NCBI GenBank assembly: GCA_041398785.1
Contig: JAWKUA010000010.1
Location: 62,001 to 126,000, forward strand
Direction: 5' to 3'
Length of the DNA: 64,000 nucleotides
Origin: Planctomycetaceae bacterium
GTDB taxonomy: Bacteria; Planctomycetota; Planctomycetia; Planctomycetales; Planctomycetaceae
In this document: positions 46,251 to 53,605 of the stretch, one piece after another
Layout: every line of letters begins with the position of its first letter
How positions within the stretch are numbered: the stretch's first letter is position 1
The notes under the pieces: model-generated
Told to the model about the DNA's origin: nothing
The model's input: only the letters and a program-made list of their open reading frames with translations
Databases searched by the model: none
Program-made: the position numbers and the translations under genes

Positions 46251-46802
46251 CTACATCAGACCGGCATACATGAAGTAGCCGATCGATCCGATGCAGATCG
46301 GAATGCCGTACGGCAGCAGTGCCATCCGGGGCTTGCGTTCAGCGGCAATCCGTGACAGTTCGTAGGGATTCCGAATCACCATCCATTCTGAAAGGATGGT
46401 CAGGAAATTTTCGTAGTGCTTTTGCCAGGTGCCTTTCACGGCCACCATGACAATTGCCATGACTGCTCCGACGATGGCCGATACGACAAACGCTTCAAGC
46501 GTGATCTGCCATCCCAGCCAGGCTCCGATGCCGGCCATCAGCTTGACGTCGCCGGCTCCCATGCCTCCGACGGAATACAGCGGCAGCAGGCAGGCCAGTC
46601 CCATGGCGATTCCCGCTACGCTGGCTCCCGCACCGCTGAGTCCATCGACCCACGAGCAGTACACCAGTCCGGACAGGACCATCGGAAACGTGATCCAGTT
46701 GGGAACCCGAAGCTGCCGGCCGTCAATCCAGGCGGCCAGAATCAGAATTGCGGAGACCAGTTTGACCGGCCAGTTGCTGAGGAGAATATCGTTCCAGTCC
46801 AT
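46251..46802 (-). CDS. cpaA: Prepilin peptidase CpaA/TadV (A24 family)
   Basis: 183 residues with about five membrane spans. The first catalytic Asp lies in ILAAWIDGRQLRVPNWIT (Asp near residue 26). The GxGD motif is in VGGMGAGDVKLMAGIGAWLG (Asp near residue 86). This aspartic protease cuts the leader of the Flp pilin encoded upstream. Lacks the N-terminal methylase domain of PilD, as usual for Tad. Follows the 38-residue membrane peptide gene by 116 bases. Confidence 0.94.
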   Translation of the reverse strand: MDWNDILLSNWPVKLVSAILILAAWIDGRQLRVPNWITFPMVLSGLVYCSWVDGLSGAGASVAGIAMGLACLLPLYSVGGMGAGDVKLMAGIGAWLGWQITLEAFVVSAIVGAVMAIVMVAVKGTWQKHYENFLTILSEWMVIRNPYELSRIAAERKPRMALLPYGIPICIGSIGYFMYAGLM

Positions 46803-46918
46803 GTCTCAAGTCCTGTGTCAAAAGCGAGGGAAATACCTGTACGTGCGTTCGATGCAAAGGGCACTGAACAGAACGCTGTCCGTTGCTGCTCAGCGATTGG
46901 AACGGATCCCTGTTCCGA

Positions 46919-47035
46919 CTACGCGCGGCCCGTCGGCAGCAACAGCCGGATGCTGAAGATGATCACAGCCATCCCGAATACCGCAGTTCCCTGCAGCAGG
47001 TCGGCCGGACTGATTTCGATCCAATAGGGCAGCAT
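46919..47035 (-). CDS. 38-residue single-span membrane peptide in the Tad locus
   Basis: Encodes MLPYWIEISPADLLQGTAVF followed by GMAVIIFSIRLLLPTGRA, i.e. one hydrophobic span and a short Arg-containing tail. The start is supported by AAGAGGA about 8 bases upstream and by the promoter at 47068-47095, whose predicted transcript would begin about 25 bases before the ATG. A longer frame upstream (to 47281) crosses the promoter and the terminator and is not credible. Function unknown; the position between flp and cpaA suggests a pilus accessory or regulatory peptide. Confidence 0.65.
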   Translation of the reverse strand: MLPYWIEISPADLLQGTAVFGMAVIIFSIRLLLPTGRA

Positions 47036-47067
47036 GTGCGTGATCCTCTTGTTAGTGGTTCTCCTGA

Positions 47068-47095
47068 AACCTAGGTCACACTTTTGGCCGGTCAA
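47068..47095 (-). promoter_or_regulatory. Sigma-70-like promoter for the small peptide / cpaA
   Basis: Minus strand: TTGACC, 16-base spacer, TAGGTT. It matches the flp promoter at 47769-47796 in 20 of 28 positions, including spacer bases CAAAA-type and TGACCTA. Placed about 33 bases before the 38-residue gene. Confidence 0.55.
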
Positions 47096-47261
47096 GAAAT
47101 TCCGGCAAATTGAATCGATTGAGACCTGACTCACACCCTGCGCCGATTGGTCCCCTTCGTCGCGTTGCGGAAACTCCGGAGATTCGTACGAACAATCCCC
47201 GTCGACCAAACCGTTTCGACCGGCAACCATTCGCCGTCGCACGGAGATGCCTGCGCGCAGC

Positions 47262-47292
47262 AAAAAGGGCCTGAACCGCAAGGTTCAGGCCC
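47262..47292 (-). terminator. Rho-independent terminator after flp
   Basis: A perfect 11-bp stem (GGGCCTGAACC / GGTTCAGGCCC) with a four-base loop, followed on the minus strand by TTTTT. It lies about 110 bases after the flp stop and before the next promoter, so the pilin mRNA is probably a separate short transcript. Confidence 0.9.
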
Positions 47293-47400
47293 TCTCTGGA
47301 TTTCCGTTCGGCAGGACTCGACAGCTCGACGTTGCCGTCCGCGATCGAGCCGCACTCCTTCGCGGTCTGCCGTAGTCCCTGCGCCCCAAGGCGCGGGAAA

Positions 47401-47574
47401 CTATGTCAGGTAGTTGCCAACCTGCTGGAACTTGCTGTTGGCGTTCTTGCCAATCGTGGTGATTGCAGCGAGGCAAACCACGATGATCAGAGCCATCATG
47501 ACAGCGTATTCAACTGCAGTCGGGCCGTCTTCAGAAACCATGAACTTCTTGATGCTGTTTGCGAACTTCGTCAT
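47401..47574 (-). CDS. flp: Flp-type major pilin of the Tad pilus
   Basis: 57 residues: MTKFANSIKKFMVSEDG, then PTAVEYAVMMALIIVVCLAA, ending KFQQVGNYLT. The prepilin cut site is after the Gly of EDG, with Glu at +5 of the mature chain and a Tyr beside it (VEYAVM), exactly as in Flp/Fap pilins. A single hydrophobic helix follows. GAGGGG about 10 bases upstream is the ribosome binding site. Processed by CpaA and exported through CpaC. The Ala/Val-rich helix contains one Cys, which is unusual but seen in some planctomycete pilins (recollection, not checked). Confidence 0.95.
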   Translation of the reverse strand: MTKFANSIKKFMVSEDGPTAVEYAVMMALIIVVCLAAITTIGKNANSKFQQVGNYLT

Positions 47575-48032
47575 TTCAAAAACCCCTCAGGTTTTATCCC
47601 GTCTCCGGGAACACAACGTTGCGACAGGCGACATCGCCTGCCAACCCAAACAAAATCCCCGCTTACGCAGGGGGGACCCACAGTCTGCGGCGTTTCCGCC
47701 GTTGTGTGACCGTTCGGTGTCCCGGTCAACTGCCTTTCGGCCGGCTCCGGGATTCACCTCACACCGCAAAATTAGGTCAGGGTTTTTGGCAGTCAAATTT
47801 CTTTCAAAAAGATTTTCGGAATCGCACCGGTCACCAGGTCTGGCTGGAAAACAACGGACAACACTGTGCTGCCATTCAGACAGCACAGTGATTCGACGCA
47901 GAAAATAGCGGTTGTTCCGGTGCCGGACGAACCTGTCCCGATTGCCGGGTCGACACGACCACTGCCGCAGTTTCGTCGGCCGCCGTTCCTCAGATCGTGT
48001 ACCGCGACTTCACACGGGCCAGCGCGGGCTGA
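47575..48032. other. Long flp leader and upstream intergenic region
   Basis: About 460 bases between the mono-haem gene and flp. A promoter is predicted at 47769-47796, which would give flp an untranslated leader of roughly 190 bases. The AT-rich patch 47765-47825 stands out. No open frame here looks coding. Confidence 0.5.
47769..47796 (-). promoter_or_regulatory. Sigma-70-like promoter for flp
   Basis: Minus strand: TTGACT, 16-base spacer, TAATTT, inside an AT-rich patch. Its spacer shares CAAAA and TGACC with the promoter at 47068-47095. The distance to the flp start is about 195 bases, implying a long leader. Confidence 0.5.
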
Positions 48033-48515
48033 CTACTGCGTGTCGGATTCTTCCGATTCTTCTTTCGCTTCATCTTCGGGGTCGTACAGCGATCGGGCTC
48101 CTTCGGCGTCAGGGATTCTGTTGTCCTTAAACATCGCGCCGAAGGTTTCGCCGCCGGGCGACTTCACAGATTCAACTTCCTTAAACGCCTTCTTCACTTC
48201 TTCCAGCAGCGCCTCGTTTTCGGCCTTCAAAGCGTCCTCACCGCTGGCTTTGGCGACATCCAGACGCTCCTTTGCCTCACCGGGAATCCGCTTCGCCAAT
48301 TGCAGGCCATACGCGTTGAGCCAGTCCTTCTTCTTTCCCTTAACGTGGCACACATTGCAGCTTCCCTTTTTGAATTCCGCTTTGAAGTCGTCGCTGTCAC
48401 TGGACTTGACATACTTCGTTTCGAACTCCTTCTTAAACGGACTGATCGCATCCGCGCTGCGATACGTGCAGGCGATGATCGCCATTGACAACAGGATCAG
48501 ACATGACTGCTTCAC
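48033..48515 (-). CDS. Secreted mono-haem cytochrome-like protein
   Basis: 160 residues with a signal peptide (MKQSCLILLSMAIIACTYRS, then ADA). The single haem motif CNVCH is at about residue 53-57, inside a Lys-rich segment (FKKGSCNVCHVKGKKKDW). The second half is helical and strongly acidic at the end (EDEAKEESEESDTQ). A periplasmic electron carrier is likely. It lies downstream of the NrfD gene on the same strand, separated by 262 bases, so co-transcription is possible but not shown. Confidence 0.82.
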   Translation of the reverse strand: MKQSCLILLSMAIIACTYRSADAISPFKKEFETKYVKSSDSDDFKAEFKKGSCNVCHVKGKKKDWLNAYGLQLAKRIPGEAKERLDVAKASGEDALKAENEALLEEVKKAFKEVESVKSPGGETFGAMFKDNRIPDAEGARSLYDPEDEAKEESEESDTQ

Positions 48516-48777
48516 AGTGAAATACCCCCTTGATGGCCGCGAACGCCACTCCGGCGCAAGTCATCAGTCGACAACGAACTGCGAGGCGACGCGTGAGAAC
48601 GCCCGCTTCACCGTCCAAATCCGACTATGCGACAGGTGTTGATCCGCGGTTGGTCAGAAAAGACGACTCGGTGAATCCGAAGTCGCAACGTTTGTGCTGC
48701 GGCGATCACCGCATGGCAAGCCACGCAGCCGTGCCCGGTGCCGCAGCAGGATTCGCGTTGAAAACATCGCCGGCACA

Positions 48778-49950
48778 TCAGCCCGCGTGCGGCGCTGAAA
48801 CGTCCCTGGATGGCCACAATGGAAGCAGTCGGCTGACAAAAAACAGCACCAGAACCGGAGCAACCAGCACGGCCGCAGCCGCCAGCAGCCCTTCCCGACC
48901 GCCGATGTGCAGCGGGAATTCAACGAACCCGCGAAAACTCTTTGAAAACAGTTGCCCGCCGACCACGACATTCCATCGCATCGCAAAGACCTGCACCAGA
49001 ACCAGGACGGACGCGACGCCACTGAGTGTCGCTGCGGACCCTGGCTTTGAAGCTGATCTCATGGCGATCGCCAGCAGCACGAACGGAACAACGGAACCGA
49101 TCAGAAGCTGAACGACGCCATAGGAAAACGCCAGACGCTCCGTCAGCAGCGCTGCCAGCACTGACCATTCAGCGCCGGCTTCGTAGGCCATGTGGATGAG
49201 TTCCAGCATTTCCAGCGACACAGCAACAATCAGCGAAATCCACAGATACCGAGCAAGCGCCTGAACGCATCGGGCATCCGTTGCCTGGCCGCGATAGCGG
49301 CACAGAAGCAGATACAGAACGATCAGCGCGGCGATCCCGGACACGACGGCCGACGCCAGGAAGATGACCGGCATCAGAGCCGTCGACCACCACGGATTCG
49401 CCTTGACCGCACCAAACAGAAATCCCACGTAACCATGCAGCACGCAGGCCGCCGGGATTCCGATGATCGACAGCAGCCGGATCAGCCATTCGTCCGTGGC
49501 CCGCGAACCGACAGTCATCTCGCGGTCACCCAGTGACAGGACGCGATAGAACACGCCGGACAGACCCGTCGCGGTCTGAGCCCGTGCGACGATGTCCGGA
49601 CGAAACACGAGCCACACTTCGACGACCAGCAACAGCATGTAGAAGCTGTAAATGATGCCGAAGCCCGACATCGCCGATGTCGCACTGGGCGTAATCATGA
49701 TGTTGAACGCACGTTCGGGATGATGCAGGTGCAGCAACAGCGGCAGCGTCGCGAAGCTGCAGAAACACAATGCGGTAACGAGCGCCAGCCGGGCAACCGG
49801 CTTCAAGACATGCTGATGAAACACGTGGTACAGCGATGACACCACAAAGGCTCCCGCCACCAGACCGGTGATGTACGGGTACAGCACAATCATGATGCTC
49901 CAGGGAACATGCAGGTCATTCGGAAACACGAACGATGAACCTTCCATCAC
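48778..49950 (-). CDS. NrfD/PsrC-family membrane quinone-interacting subunit
   Basis: 390 residues and about ten membrane spans. The first segments (IMIVLYPYITGLVAGAFVVS, then LLLHLHHPERAFNIMITPS) match the polysulfide reductase NrfD family, where the quinone site lies near the first helices. It anchors the ferredoxin subunit encoded directly upstream (ATGA overlap) and moves electrons between quinol and periplasmic carriers. No molybdenum catalytic subunit is encoded beside it. Confidence 0.92.
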   Translation of the reverse strand: MMEGSSFVFPNDLHVPWSIMIVLYPYITGLVAGAFVVSSLYHVFHQHVLKPVARLALVTALCFCSFATLPLLLHLHHPERAFNIMITPSATSAMSGFGIIYSFYMLLLVVEVWLVFRPDIVARAQTATGLSGVFYRVLSLGDREMTVGSRATDEWLIRLLSIIGIPAACVLHGYVGFLFGAVKANPWWSTALMPVIFLASAVVSGIAALIVLYLLLCRYRGQATDARCVQALARYLWISLIVAVSLEMLELIHMAYEAGAEWSVLAALLTERLAFSYGVVQLLIGSVVPFVLLAIAMRSASKPGSAATLSGVASVLVLVQVFAMRWNVVVGGQLFSKSFRGFVEFPLHIGGREGLLAAAAVLVAPVLVLFFVSRLLPLWPSRDVSAPHAG

Positions 49951-50825
49951 ACCACCTCCTCGGACAGACCGACATAGTGCAGCTTCGGATGAGTGCCGAG
50001 ATGTTCCTTCAGAACGCGTGTCGGAATCTGACGCAGCTTCTTGCTGATTTCGCTTTCCGGGTCATCCAGCCTTCCGAAGACGCGAGCCCCCACGGGACAT
50101 GCTTCGACACATGCCGGCTGTTCGTTTCGCTTGATCCGGTGGTAGCACCAGGTGCATTTGTCCGCGTTCCCGGTGTCCGGATTGATGAACCGCATGCCGT
50201 AAGGACACGCCTGAACGCAGTACGCGCAGCCGATGCACCGATCGGCGTCCACCAGCTCCACACCTTCCGGTGACGTAAGCGAAGCATGCACCGGACAGAC
50301 CTGATTACACGGAGCGTCCTCGCACTGATTGCACAGTTTCGGAGTGAAGTAGGCCCGATCGACTTCCGCCGGATCGATTTCCGGAATGCCTGACCCGGCG
50401 TATCCCGTTTCCGGCACCAGGTCCACCTGCACGCGACCGTCCTTGAAATGCACGTATCGCTCAACCCAGGTTCGCGAATAACCTTCCGGCACATTGTTCT
50501 CAGCACGGCATGCCGTCAGACATTTCCCCGTTCCGACGCACTTTTCGGTGTCCACCAGAAAACCGAACAGAACATCGTCCTGCTTCTTCGCTGTTCCGCC
50601 GGCGAGTGTCGAGACCTGCGTGCCGCGGGAACTTTCCGGGGCGACCGGAAGCAGTGTCAGCGAAAACGTGCCAAAGGCAATCGTGGATGCTCGTTTCAGA
50701 AAATCGCGACGCGACTGGTCGGTCTGCCCCGATCCGCAGCCTCCGCAGGCGCCGTGATGAGACGCGCAGTCGCCGGATGAGCAATCGCCCGGCCCGTTAT
50801 TCAGGATGTTTAAAGACGTGTTCAT
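49947..50825 (-). CDS. Tat-exported 4Fe-4S ferredoxin-type electron-transfer subunit
   Basis: 292 residues. The N-terminus is Cys/Gly/His-rich (CSSGDCASHHGACGGCGSGQ) before a Tat motif (SRRDFLKRASTIAF). Four cluster motifs of the NrfC/DmsB type follow: CVGTGKCLTAC, CNQCEDAPCNQVCP, CIGCAYCVQACPYG and CTWCYHRIKRNEQPACVEACP. It sits on the periplasmic face with the NrfD subunit. The Cys-rich segment ahead of the signal is odd for a Tat substrate. It lies 18 bases after the tetrahaem gene. Confidence 0.93.
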   Translation of the reverse strand: MNTSLNILNNGPGDCSSGDCASHHGACGGCGSGQTDQSRRDFLKRASTIAFGTFSLTLLPVAPESSRGTQVSTLAGGTAKKQDDVLFGFLVDTEKCVGTGKCLTACRAENNVPEGYSRTWVERYVHFKDGRVQVDLVPETGYAGSGIPEIDPAEVDRAYFTPKLCNQCEDAPCNQVCPVHASLTSPEGVELVDADRCIGCAYCVQACPYGMRFINPDTGNADKCTWCYHRIKRNEQPACVEACPVGARVFGRLDDPESEISKKLRQIPTRVLKEHLGTHPKLHYVGLSEEVV

Positions 50826-50843
50826 GGCTTGCTTCCAGACGCA

Positions 50844-51710
50844 CTAGAATCCGGGACTGTGGCCGGTGTGGCATTCGAAACACACACTGCTGCTTTCGAT
50901 GTCTTCAGCGCCCTGTTCTTCCAGATGTTCGGCGACATTGATGCTGCGGAAATTCGATGGCATTCCCACGACGGACATATGACACGACAGGCACGTGGCT
51001 CGATCGTGCGTGATAAACAGGTCGGCCTTCGTGAGAAAATCGCCGTCCCATTCTTCCGCCGGGGGAATGGCATGGTCGGGGTCTTCGGCAGCCAGAGCGG
51101 CGTCCGCCATGTGCTGCCGGCCGTTGCCGTGGCAGTGCATGCACAAAACGGCCTGGTGCGGCGACTCGGCACGTTCCTCCTGCACTTCGGCATGGCAGCT
51201 CAGACACTTCGCGTCGGCCTGCAGCACGCTGGGGAACGCAGCATTCTCTTCCAGCGCCGCGGCGCGATAGGGACCTCGTTCCCCGAATGCCGGCGGAACA
51301 ATCTGACTGCGAACGAACAGTGCTCCGGCTCCCGCGGCAACGATCAGCACCGCCAGAATTCGCAGATGCCTCGCGTCGCGGGAAAACAGCACCGCCGCAT
51401 TCATCCGAAATGCGGACGCGCGGTAATCGTGCAGGGAATCACGGATGTCTTCCACCTGACGCCGCACCACCGACGTTTCTGCGGCGTTTGAAAAAGTACC
51501 GGAGGACGTTCCGGTATCGGCGGTCACGACCGGCGCCTCCTGCGGCAGGCTTCCGTGTTGAACACGTGTGGCAGCTTCGAACCGACGACCGGTACCGGTT
51601 GTCGGCAGACCACCGGGCCCCGCTGCCGCAACCTCGATAAACACCAGGATGAACACGGCAATGGCGGCAAGGACCGCAATCATCAGTCCAAACAACACGA
51701 TGACAAACAT
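50844..51710 (-). CDS. Membrane-anchored tetrahaem cytochrome c
   Basis: 288 residues from MFVIVLFGLMIAVLAAIAVF, supported by GGAGGA upstream. Two hydrophobic segments (about 1-30 and about 120-140) flank a linker. The C-terminal domain holds four haem sites, CLSCH, CMHCH, CLSCH and CFECH, spread over about 110 residues, with extra His for bis-His ligation (HGNGRQH, THDRATC). First gene of a three-gene minus-strand unit with the FeS and NrfD subunits, probably a quinol-to-periplasm electron line. Confidence 0.9.
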   Translation of the reverse strand: MFVIVLFGLMIAVLAAIAVFILVFIEVAAAGPGGLPTTGTGRRFEAATRVQHGSLPQEAPVVTADTGTSSGTFSNAAETSVVRRQVEDIRDSLHDYRASAFRMNAAVLFSRDARHLRILAVLIVAAGAGALFVRSQIVPPAFGERGPYRAAALEENAAFPSVLQADAKCLSCHAEVQEERAESPHQAVLCMHCHGNGRQHMADAALAAEDPDHAIPPAEEWDGDFLTKADLFITHDRATCLSCHMSVVGMPSNFRSINVAEHLEEQGAEDIESSSVCFECHTGHSPGF

Positions 51711-52100
51711 GTTCCGGTTCCTCCGTTGACAGGAGTCACGTCCCATTGCGATCAGGCAACGCGGCGAGGTTGGCGTTCAGGCGGAGACGCAGGCAGGAAG
51801 TTCAGAGTCTTGAGGCGGGATACCTGATATCTTCATATCAAGATATTGAACTCCAGAATACAGGTGCGATCGGGGGCTGTCAACGGCGTCAGAGGCAGGG
51901 AAATCGCATGAGAAGTCCTGGTGAATTTCGATGCGTCGGCGGCTTGACAGCACCGCCGGTGTCGACATGATCCCTGCGGACGGAGTTTCGGCGCGTTTCG
52001 CCGTGGCCCGGTGAGATCAGGCCGACCGTTCAGCGACCGGCAAGCGGATGACGCCGTCGTGTTGTGTTTCCCGGATCCTTTTTTCAGAAAGCAGGGTGCC
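51711..52100. other. Divergent intergenic region of the redox island
   Basis: About 390 bases between the tetrahaem operon (minus) and the cytochrome c'-like gene (plus). It must contain both promoters. The standout element is the AT-rich palindrome listed separately. The rest shows no coding frame or repeat. Confidence 0.5.
51827..51846. promoter_or_regulatory. AT-rich imperfect palindrome, candidate operator
   Basis: Arms ATATCTT and AAGATAT around six bases, in an AT-rich patch that contrasts with its GC-rich surroundings. A second overlapping dyad (TTCATATC / GATATTGAA) is present. Location 117 bases before the tetrahaem start, in a divergent promoter region. Could bind a dimeric regulator; which one is unknown. 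Confidence 0.45.
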
Positions 52101-52538
52101 ATGAAGTCTGTGAAAGTTGCTGTTGCCGTGTTGTTTGCTGTGATCATCTGTGGGCTTGTGAGTTCGTCCGTGACAGACGCATTCGCTCAGGTGAAGTCGG
52201 GCAAGACACGTCCGGCCTCCACCAAGTACCTGATGCGCGGCGTCGTCAAGCCGCACTGCGGCGACTTGGGTGCCATGCTGAAGGAAGGACCGAAGGACGA
52301 TGAGGCGTGGGATGCGGCGGCCTGCCATGCGGCCTGCCTGAGTGAAATGAGCTACACGCTGATGGACGACGGTCGCTGCCCGGATGCCGTCTGGGCCATG
52401 GCTGCCGGCACGACTCTGCGAGAAGGCAGCGCCGCGCTGCTGGCTGCCGCGGAAGCAAAGGATCTGGAAGCCGCCAACGCCGCATTCAAGACTGTCACGG
52501 CTTCCTGTGCGGCGTGCCACAAGGAACACAAGAAGTAA
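52101..52538 (+). CDS. Cytochrome c'-like haem protein
   Basis: 145 residues from MKSVKVAVAVLFAVIICGLV, a signal peptide (cleavage near AFA-QVK). A single haem motif CAACH close to the C-terminus (TVTASCAACHKEHKK) after a helical body is the layout of cytochrome c' and c-556 proteins, which bind NO or carry electrons. The usual four-helix body is shorter here and contains extra Cys residues (PHCGDL, ACHAACLSEM). AGGG lies a few bases before the start. Convergent with the protoglobin gene. Confidence 0.82.
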   Translation: MKSVKVAVAVLFAVIICGLVSSSVTDAFAQVKSGKTRPASTKYLMRGVVKPHCGDLGAMLKEGPKDDEAWDAAACHAACLSEMSYTLMDDGRCPDAVWAMAAGTTLREGSAALLAAAEAKDLEAANAAFKTVTASCAACHKEHKK

Positions 52539-52619
52539 CGCGAAACCGCGCGTCTACACGGATCATCGGCAGGCTTGCCCCGGCCGACCGCCGTCGCCAA
52601 TTTCGGAATTCCAATTCAG

Positions 52620-52664
52620 CGGCTCAGGAACGTGCCTGTCACGATCCTGAGCCGTTTGTTGTTT
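52620..52664 (+). terminator. Rho-independent terminator of the cytochrome c'-like gene
   Basis: Perfect 10-bp arms CGGCTCAGGA and TCCTGAGCCG are followed by TTTGTTGTTT on the plus strand. The hairpin overlaps the last codons of the convergent protoglobin gene. Confidence 0.8.
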
Positions 52665-53259
52665 CCGGTGAGCCGCTGGTCGTTTCCGATGAACAGTAAT
52701 GCCGCGTCACCATGTCATTCTGGATCCACAGCAGCTTGTTGAATGCTCGCTGCGTCTTCAGTGCCGTAGCGCTGTCCAGCGGTGATTCGGCAATCACCTT
52801 CAGGATGATGTCGGACAACATGCCGATCAGTGCGTTCATCTGGACCAGCGGAACGTCGATCAGCTTGCTGCCGGCTTTGGGCGTGTGGATCCTGCCGACC
52901 ATGTCCAGGTACTGCACCATTTTTGCGTCATACGACCGGCCGATCAGTTGCATGAAATACCGATTCAGGTGATCCATGCGAAACTTGATCTGCGGATGCT
53001 CCGAAGTGACGTCGGCAAGGTTCGTTGGCACCTCACCGTCGTAACCGTGCTGTCGGGGGACGAAATGCCGAGCGGTCGCGTCGTAGGCCAGCAGCTTCTG
53101 GTACGTCAACTCGACCAGTTCAGCGATTCGCGGACCGATGTGTGGAGCGAATCCCTGAATCAGCGCGACGTCATCGGGACCAAAGCCGATGAACTCCGCC
53201 AGATACTCGTAGCGATACTGCACGTCTGTCTGCAGTCTTGTTTCGTCAATCGTCTGCAT
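52639..53259 (-). CDS. Protoglobin-domain protein
   Basis: 206 residues from MQTIDETRLQTDVQYRYEYL; the 20 upstream residues of the longer frame look non-coding. The globin-coupled-sensor fold is recognisable from YRYEYLAEFIGFGPDDVALI, LYKLL-type helix TYQKLLAYDATARHFV, and the proximal-His region HPQIKFRMDHLNRYFMQLIG. A partner motif YLDMVGRIHTPKAGSK follows. It has no output domain (no methyl-accepting or GGDEF part), so it is a stand-alone protoglobin binding O2, CO or NO. AGGAAA lies directly before the start. The tail is Ser/Thr/Gly-rich. Confidence 0.9.
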   Translation of the reverse strand: MQTIDETRLQTDVQYRYEYLAEFIGFGPDDVALIQGFAPHIGPRIAELVELTYQKLLAYDATARHFVPRQHGYDGEVPTNLADVTSEHPQIKFRMDHLNRYFMQLIGRSYDAKMVQYLDMVGRIHTPKAGSKLIDVPLVQMNALIGMLSDIILKVIAESPLDSATALKTQRAFNKLLWIQNDMVTRHYCSSETTSGSPETTNGSGS

Positions 53260-53605
53260 TGTTTCCTGTCGAAGAAGGACATGCCGCAGAAAGAAAACCG
53301 GTTCCGAACGAAACGTCACGAAACGTCCCGAGTTCCCCCGAACCTGCGCTCGGAACCGGCCCCCTCCCCTTCGGCAGTGCGAATTGTCCGAAAAAACTCG
53401 GGGGCTTCCTCCGCGAGGTCAGTCCAGCCCCGGCCACCATCGAGCAACTCACCGCGAACCCGGATTGTTCCCGCGATCAGAATTTCCTGAGGCAAGGCGT
53501 CCGGGAGAAGGTGGTTATTTCGAGTAGGCGAAACGAACACTGAACGATGGGACTCCGATAGCGTCGAACACGCGCCGCACTCCAGCGACACCGCTTGTTC
53601 GCGGA
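53260..53605. other. Intergenic region with the second copy of the dispersed repeat
   Basis: About 345 bases between hcp and the protoglobin gene, both on the minus strand. Its lower part also holds the likely promoter of the protoglobin gene. Most of the stretch nearest hcp is the repeat listed at 53452-53604. Confidence 0.55.
53452..53604 (-). repeat. Dispersed repeat, copy B, with 8-bp inverted ends
   Basis: Inverse orientation to copy A (32197-32357). Bounded by CCGCGAAC (53452-53459) and GTTCGCGG (53597-53604). The 103-base core (53457-53559) matches copy A at 88 positions without gaps. The end sequences differ between copies although both are inverted repeats, which suggests compensatory pairing. 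It lies just after the hcp stop codon. Confidence 0.8.
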
